DNA of 8,971 bases. It comes from Mycoplasmatota bacterium (GTDB lineage: Bacteria; Bacillota_I; Bacilli_A; Izemoplasmatales; Izemoplasmataceae). Below are positions 7,034 through 8,971 of the stretch, one piece after another. The notes beneath the pieces were generated by a model. That model saw only the letters and a list, made by a program, of their open reading frames with translations. It was not told the DNA's origin and searched no databases. The translations under genes were made by a program, and so were the position numbers. The DNA is taken from positions 1-8,971 of the forward strand of contig DAOWHG010000004.1 in assembly GCA_030641535.1 (NCBI GenBank), written 5' to 3'. Within the stretch, counting starts at the first letter, position 1. The number at the start of each line of letters is the position of its first letter.

Positions 7034-7052
7034 TTAGCTTGCGTCTTTTTTT
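7021..7052 (+). terminator. Terminator palindrome forming the ends of both pilO and ispG
   Basis: This is a perfect 26-nt inverted repeat with 12-base arms (7021-7032 and 7035-7046) around GT, followed by a run of seven T (7046-7052) on the + strand. It lies inside the last codons of pilO and of the convergent ispG. The T-tract favours pilO termination. On the - strand the bases after the stem are only partly T-rich, so ispG termination is probably weaker. Confidence 0.9.
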
Positions 7053-8098
7053 AAATATATTTTGATTTCTTTAATCAATTCATCATACATTTTATCTTCT
7101 GGCACTTTTCTCTTTATCTTTCCATCTACAAAGATTAGTCCTTCGTTCTTGCCACCTGCAATTCCAATATCAGCAGCTTTCGCCTCACCTGGCCCATTCA
7201 CTGCGCACCCCATAACGGCTACTGTAATATTAGAATCAATTTTTTCTAAATATTTTTCAACTTTATTGACCAAATCAAACATGTTATATTGAATTCTTCC
7301 ACAAGTTGGACAACTTATTATTTTAGGCTTTGTATAGAGGTTTAAAGAACTAAGTAATTCTTTTGCAACTTTGATTTCTTCAATCGGATTAGTTGATAAA
7401 CTAACTCTAATAGTATCACCAATTCCTTCATAAAGGAGAATTCCTAGTCCAATAGAGCTTTTTATAGTTCCACCAAACATTGTACCTGCTTCAGTAACTC
7501 CTAGATGCAGTGGATAATTAAACTCTTTTGAAGCCATCCTGTATGCTTCGACTGTCTTATATATATCACTAGATTTTAATGAAATAATAATATTAGTAAA
7601 ATCTAATTCTTCTAATAACTTAACATGGTACTTAGCGGATTCTAGCATCCCTTTTGCGGATACGCCATATTTTTGAATAATATGTTTTTCTAGAGAACCA
7701 CCATTAATTCCAATCCTAATTGGAATGTTTTTTTCCTTACATTTATCAACTACTTGTTTAATTCGATCGATATTCCCAATATTTCCAGGATTGATTCTAA
7801 TTTTATCAATTCCGTTATCTGCGCATTTAAGCGCTAAACGATAATCAAAATGAATATCAGCAACTAATGGGACAGTTACTCTTTCCTTTATTTCCTTGAT
7901 TGCAGAAGCATCATCCATATCAAAAATTGCTAGTCTAACAATCTGGCTACCAGCAGTAGCTAGTGTATTGATTTGACTAACTGTTTCTTCAATATTTTCT
8001 GTTTTTGTAGTTGTCATTGTTTGAATTACAACATTGTTACTTCCACCGATTGGAATATCTTTTACAAATACCTTTTTAGTAAGCTCTCTTTTTAACAT
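7034..8098 (-). CDS. ispG: 4-hydroxy-3-methylbut-2-en-1-yl diphosphate synthase IspG (GcpE)
   Basis: This cytosolic [4Fe-4S] enzyme of the MEP isoprenoid pathway converts 2-C-methyl-D-erythritol 2,4-cyclodiphosphate to HMBPP. The 354-aa length is that of the compact two-domain bacterial type. The TIM-barrel part has PIGGSNNVVIQTMTTT (16-31), ADIHFDY (80-86), RINPGNIG (101-108) and LGVTEAG (199-205). The C-terminal domain carries the cluster ligands in SCPTCGR (C263, C266) and MGCAVNGPGE (C298, with E305 as the usual fourth ligand). All key residues are present, so it should be active. The ATG is preceded by a GGTG-type site about 7 nt upstream. It is convergent with the pilus genes and divergent from rpmG, so it is a separate transcription unit with no evident functional link to the pilus. 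Confidence 0.98.
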   Translation of the reverse strand: MLKRELTKKVFVKDIPIGGSNNVVIQTMTTTKTENIEETVSQINTLATAGSQIVRLAIFDMDDASAIKEIKERVTVPLVADIHFDYRLALKCADNGIDKIRINPGNIGNIDRIKQVVDKCKEKNIPIRIGINGGSLEKHIIQKYGVSAKGMLESAKYHVKLLEELDFTNIIISLKSSDIYKTVEAYRMASKEFNYPLHLGVTEAGTMFGGTIKSSIGLGILLYEGIGDTIRVSLSTNPIEEIKVAKELLSSLNLYTKPKIISCPTCGRIQYNMFDLVNKVEKYLEKIDSNITVAVMGCAVNGPGEAKAADIGIAGGKNEGLIFVDGKIKRKVPEDKMYDELIKEIKIYLKKDAS

Positions 8099-8113
8099 AT
8101 TATCACCGCATTA

Positions 8114-8119
8114 ATTATA
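8114..8119 (-). promoter_or_regulatory. Candidate -10 box of ispG
   Basis: A perfect TATAAT on the - strand lies 15 nt before the ispG ATG. No recognisable -35 is present 16-18 nt further upstream; that stretch is T-rich. If used, it would leave a leader of only about 8-9 nt, possibly too short to hold a full ribosome binding site. Confidence 0.3.
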
Positions 8120-8150
8120 CCTTAAATAGGGAAAAAAATATAGATATCTA

Positions 8151-8179
8151 TTGCATTTTCTAAAAAAGAGTGATATATT
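8151..8179 (+). promoter_or_regulatory. Promoter of rpmG (extended -10)
   Basis: TTGCAT (8151-8156), a 17-nt spacer and TATATT (8174-8179) are seen, with TGA immediately before the -10, giving TGATATATT. The extended -10 and spacing are identical to those of the pilA promoter; the -35 is weaker. The expected start is near 8186, about 23 nt before the rpmG ATG. Confidence 0.6.
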
Positions 8180-8208
8180 AATTAAGAGTTTTGTTAGGAG
8201 GAATTTAG

Positions 8209-8358
8209 ATGAGATCACAGTTTACTTTAAGATGTACGGTTTGTAAAAGCGAAAATTATCGTGCTAATAAAAATAAAAAACTTCATCCTGAACGTATGGA
8301 GACAAAAAAGTATTGCCCAAAATGTAAAACACAAACATTACACAAAGAGAAAAAATAA
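8209..8358 (+). CDS. rpmG: 50S ribosomal protein L33 (zinc-ribbon form)
   Basis: This 49-aa protein is found by reading the frame after a perfect AGGAGG (8196-8201), 7 nt before the ATG. It begins MRSQFTLRCTVCKSENY and ends with KYCPKCKTQTLHKEKK. The two CxxC pairs (C9/C12 and C36/C39) make the zinc-binding C+ form of L33, and length and basic character fit the family. It is a late-assembling large-subunit protein. It has its own promoter and is followed within 2 nt by a hairpin with a T-tract, so it may be largely a single-gene transcript with some read-through into the glucokinase. Bacteria often carry two or more L33 copies, and C- paralogues may exist elsewhere. Confidence 0.95.
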   Translation: MRSQFTLRCTVCKSENYRANKNKKLHPERMETKKYCPKCKTQTLHKEKK

Positions 8359-8359
8359 C

Positions 8360-8389
8360 AAAAAACTTCTTTTAACTAGAAGTTTTTTT
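8360..8389 (+). terminator. Terminator or attenuator between rpmG and the glucokinase
   Basis: Arms with core ACTTCT/AGAAGT flank a 7-nt loop (8371-8377) and end in a run of seven T (8383-8389). An A-tract on the 5' side lengthens the stem. It starts 2 nt after the rpmG stop and lies 15 nt before the next ATG. No separate promoter fits between it and the glucokinase, so incomplete termination (attenuation) is the simplest way for the downstream gene to be transcribed. Confidence 0.75.
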
Positions 8390-8404
8390 AATTAGAGGTG
8401 TATA

Positions 8405-8971
8405 ATGAAAAAATATATTTACGGAATCGATATTGGCGGAACCACTGTTAAAATAGGTATCTTTAATTTAGTAGGAGAACTTTTAGAAAAGTGGGAAATT
8501 AAAACTAATAAAGATGATTTAGGAAGTCAAATTTTAGGTGACATTTTCAACGCAATCAAGAAACATCATATTAATTTAGACGATGTTTTAGGATATGGCT
8601 TTGGAGTTCCTGGACCAGTGGTTGATGGATTAGTAATAGAAGCAGTTAATTTAGGTTGGAAAGACATCAAGCTTAAAGCTATTTTCTCTGACTTAACGAA
8701 CAATAATAATATTTTTGTTGAAAATGACGCTAATGTAGCTGTTTTAGGAGAAACTACTCAAGGAGCTGCAAAAGGACATGTAAATAGTGCAATGCTTACA
8801 GTAGGAACTGGTGTTGGTGGTGGATTCGTTATTAACGGCAAAGTTGTCGATGGAGTTAATGGTTCAGCTGGTGAAATTGGCCATCTAAGAGTTATTCATG
8901 AAAACGGTAGATTATGTAATTGTGGAAATAAAGGTTGTTTAGAGACTGTTGCTAGTGCTACAGGGATTAAA
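8405..8971 (+). CDS. glcK: ROK-family glucokinase (3' end outside window)
   Basis: This cytosolic ATP-dependent sugar kinase probably phosphorylates glucose to glucose 6-phosphate. The visible 189 residues are the N-terminal half and centre of a protein that is usually about 310-320 aa. The phosphate-binding loop is GIDIGGTTVK (7-16). The catalytic Asp is in ENDANVA (D108). The adenosine-side glycine loop is VGTGVGGG (133-140). The ROK signature leads to a zinc site, GEIGH (H160) with CNCGNKGC (C171, C173, C178), and the E157 and H160 region is typical of glucose-using members. There is no N-terminal helix-turn-helix, so it is an enzyme and not a ROK repressor. AGAGGTG (8394-8400) is the ribosome binding site. 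Related sugars such as N-acetylmannosamine cannot be excluded as substrate without the missing part. Confidence 0.92.
   Translation, partial: MKKYIYGIDIGGTTVKIGIFNLVGELLEKWEIKTNKDDLGSQILGDIFNAIKKHHINLDDVLGYGFGVPGPVVDGLVIEAVNLGWKDIKLKAIFSDLTNNNNIFVENDANVAVLGETTQGAAKGHVNSAMLTVGTGVGGGFVINGKVVDGVNGSAGEIGHLRVIHENGRLCNCGNKGCLETVASATGIK

Overview
This window comes from a low-GC (about 30% by eye) Gram-positive-type genome. Shine-Dalgarno sites are strong (AGGAGG, AGAGGTG), promoters are Bacillota-like, and the ribosomal protein L33 and the ROK glucokinase resemble Bacillota forms. All ten coding regions read through without an internal TGA, every tryptophan I checked is TGG, and pilA ends on TGA. 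The genetic code is therefore standard, not the Mycoplasma/Spiroplasma code. A deep Bacillota lineage or a standard-code Mollicute relative (Haloplasma, Izemoplasma or Acholeplasma type) would fit. This placement is an inference, not a determination.

Left region (1-7052), all on the + strand: a type IV pilus assembly locus. It opens with the 3' end of a divergent VanW-like gene. This is followed by pilB (extension ATPase), pilC (platform membrane protein), pilA (major-type prepilin, with its own promoter and terminator), pilD (prepilin peptidase) and a tightly packed pilM-pilN-pilO set (cytoplasmic ring and alignment proteins). PilD would process PilA. PilB on the cytoplasmic face, with PilC in the membrane, would drive pilin polymerisation. 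PilM binding the PilN N-terminus, and the PilN-PilO pair, would form the alignment complex. No retraction ATPase (PilT), secretin (PilQ) or minor pilin lies in the window. No outer-membrane component is expected in a monoderm.

Middle (7034-8098, - strand): ispG, the iron-sulfur enzyme of the MEP isoprenoid pathway, convergent with pilO. The two stop codons abut, and one perfect palindrome forms both gene ends and a terminator.

Right region (8099-8971, + strand): a divergent intergenic region with a clear promoter, rpmG (49-aa zinc-ribbon L33, too short for many ORF callers), a hairpin with a T-tract, and a ROK-family glucokinase cut off by the window end.

The pilus genes are recognisable but divergent. 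PilM lacks both phosphate-binding loops of the actin fold, PilN has an N-terminal extension and a changed PilM-binding motif, and the PilB c-di-GMP-type N-domain has altered key positions. I see no wholly unknown system. The most unusual features are the degenerate PilM/PilN pair, the VanW-like first cistron, and the shared palindromic gene end of pilO and ispG.
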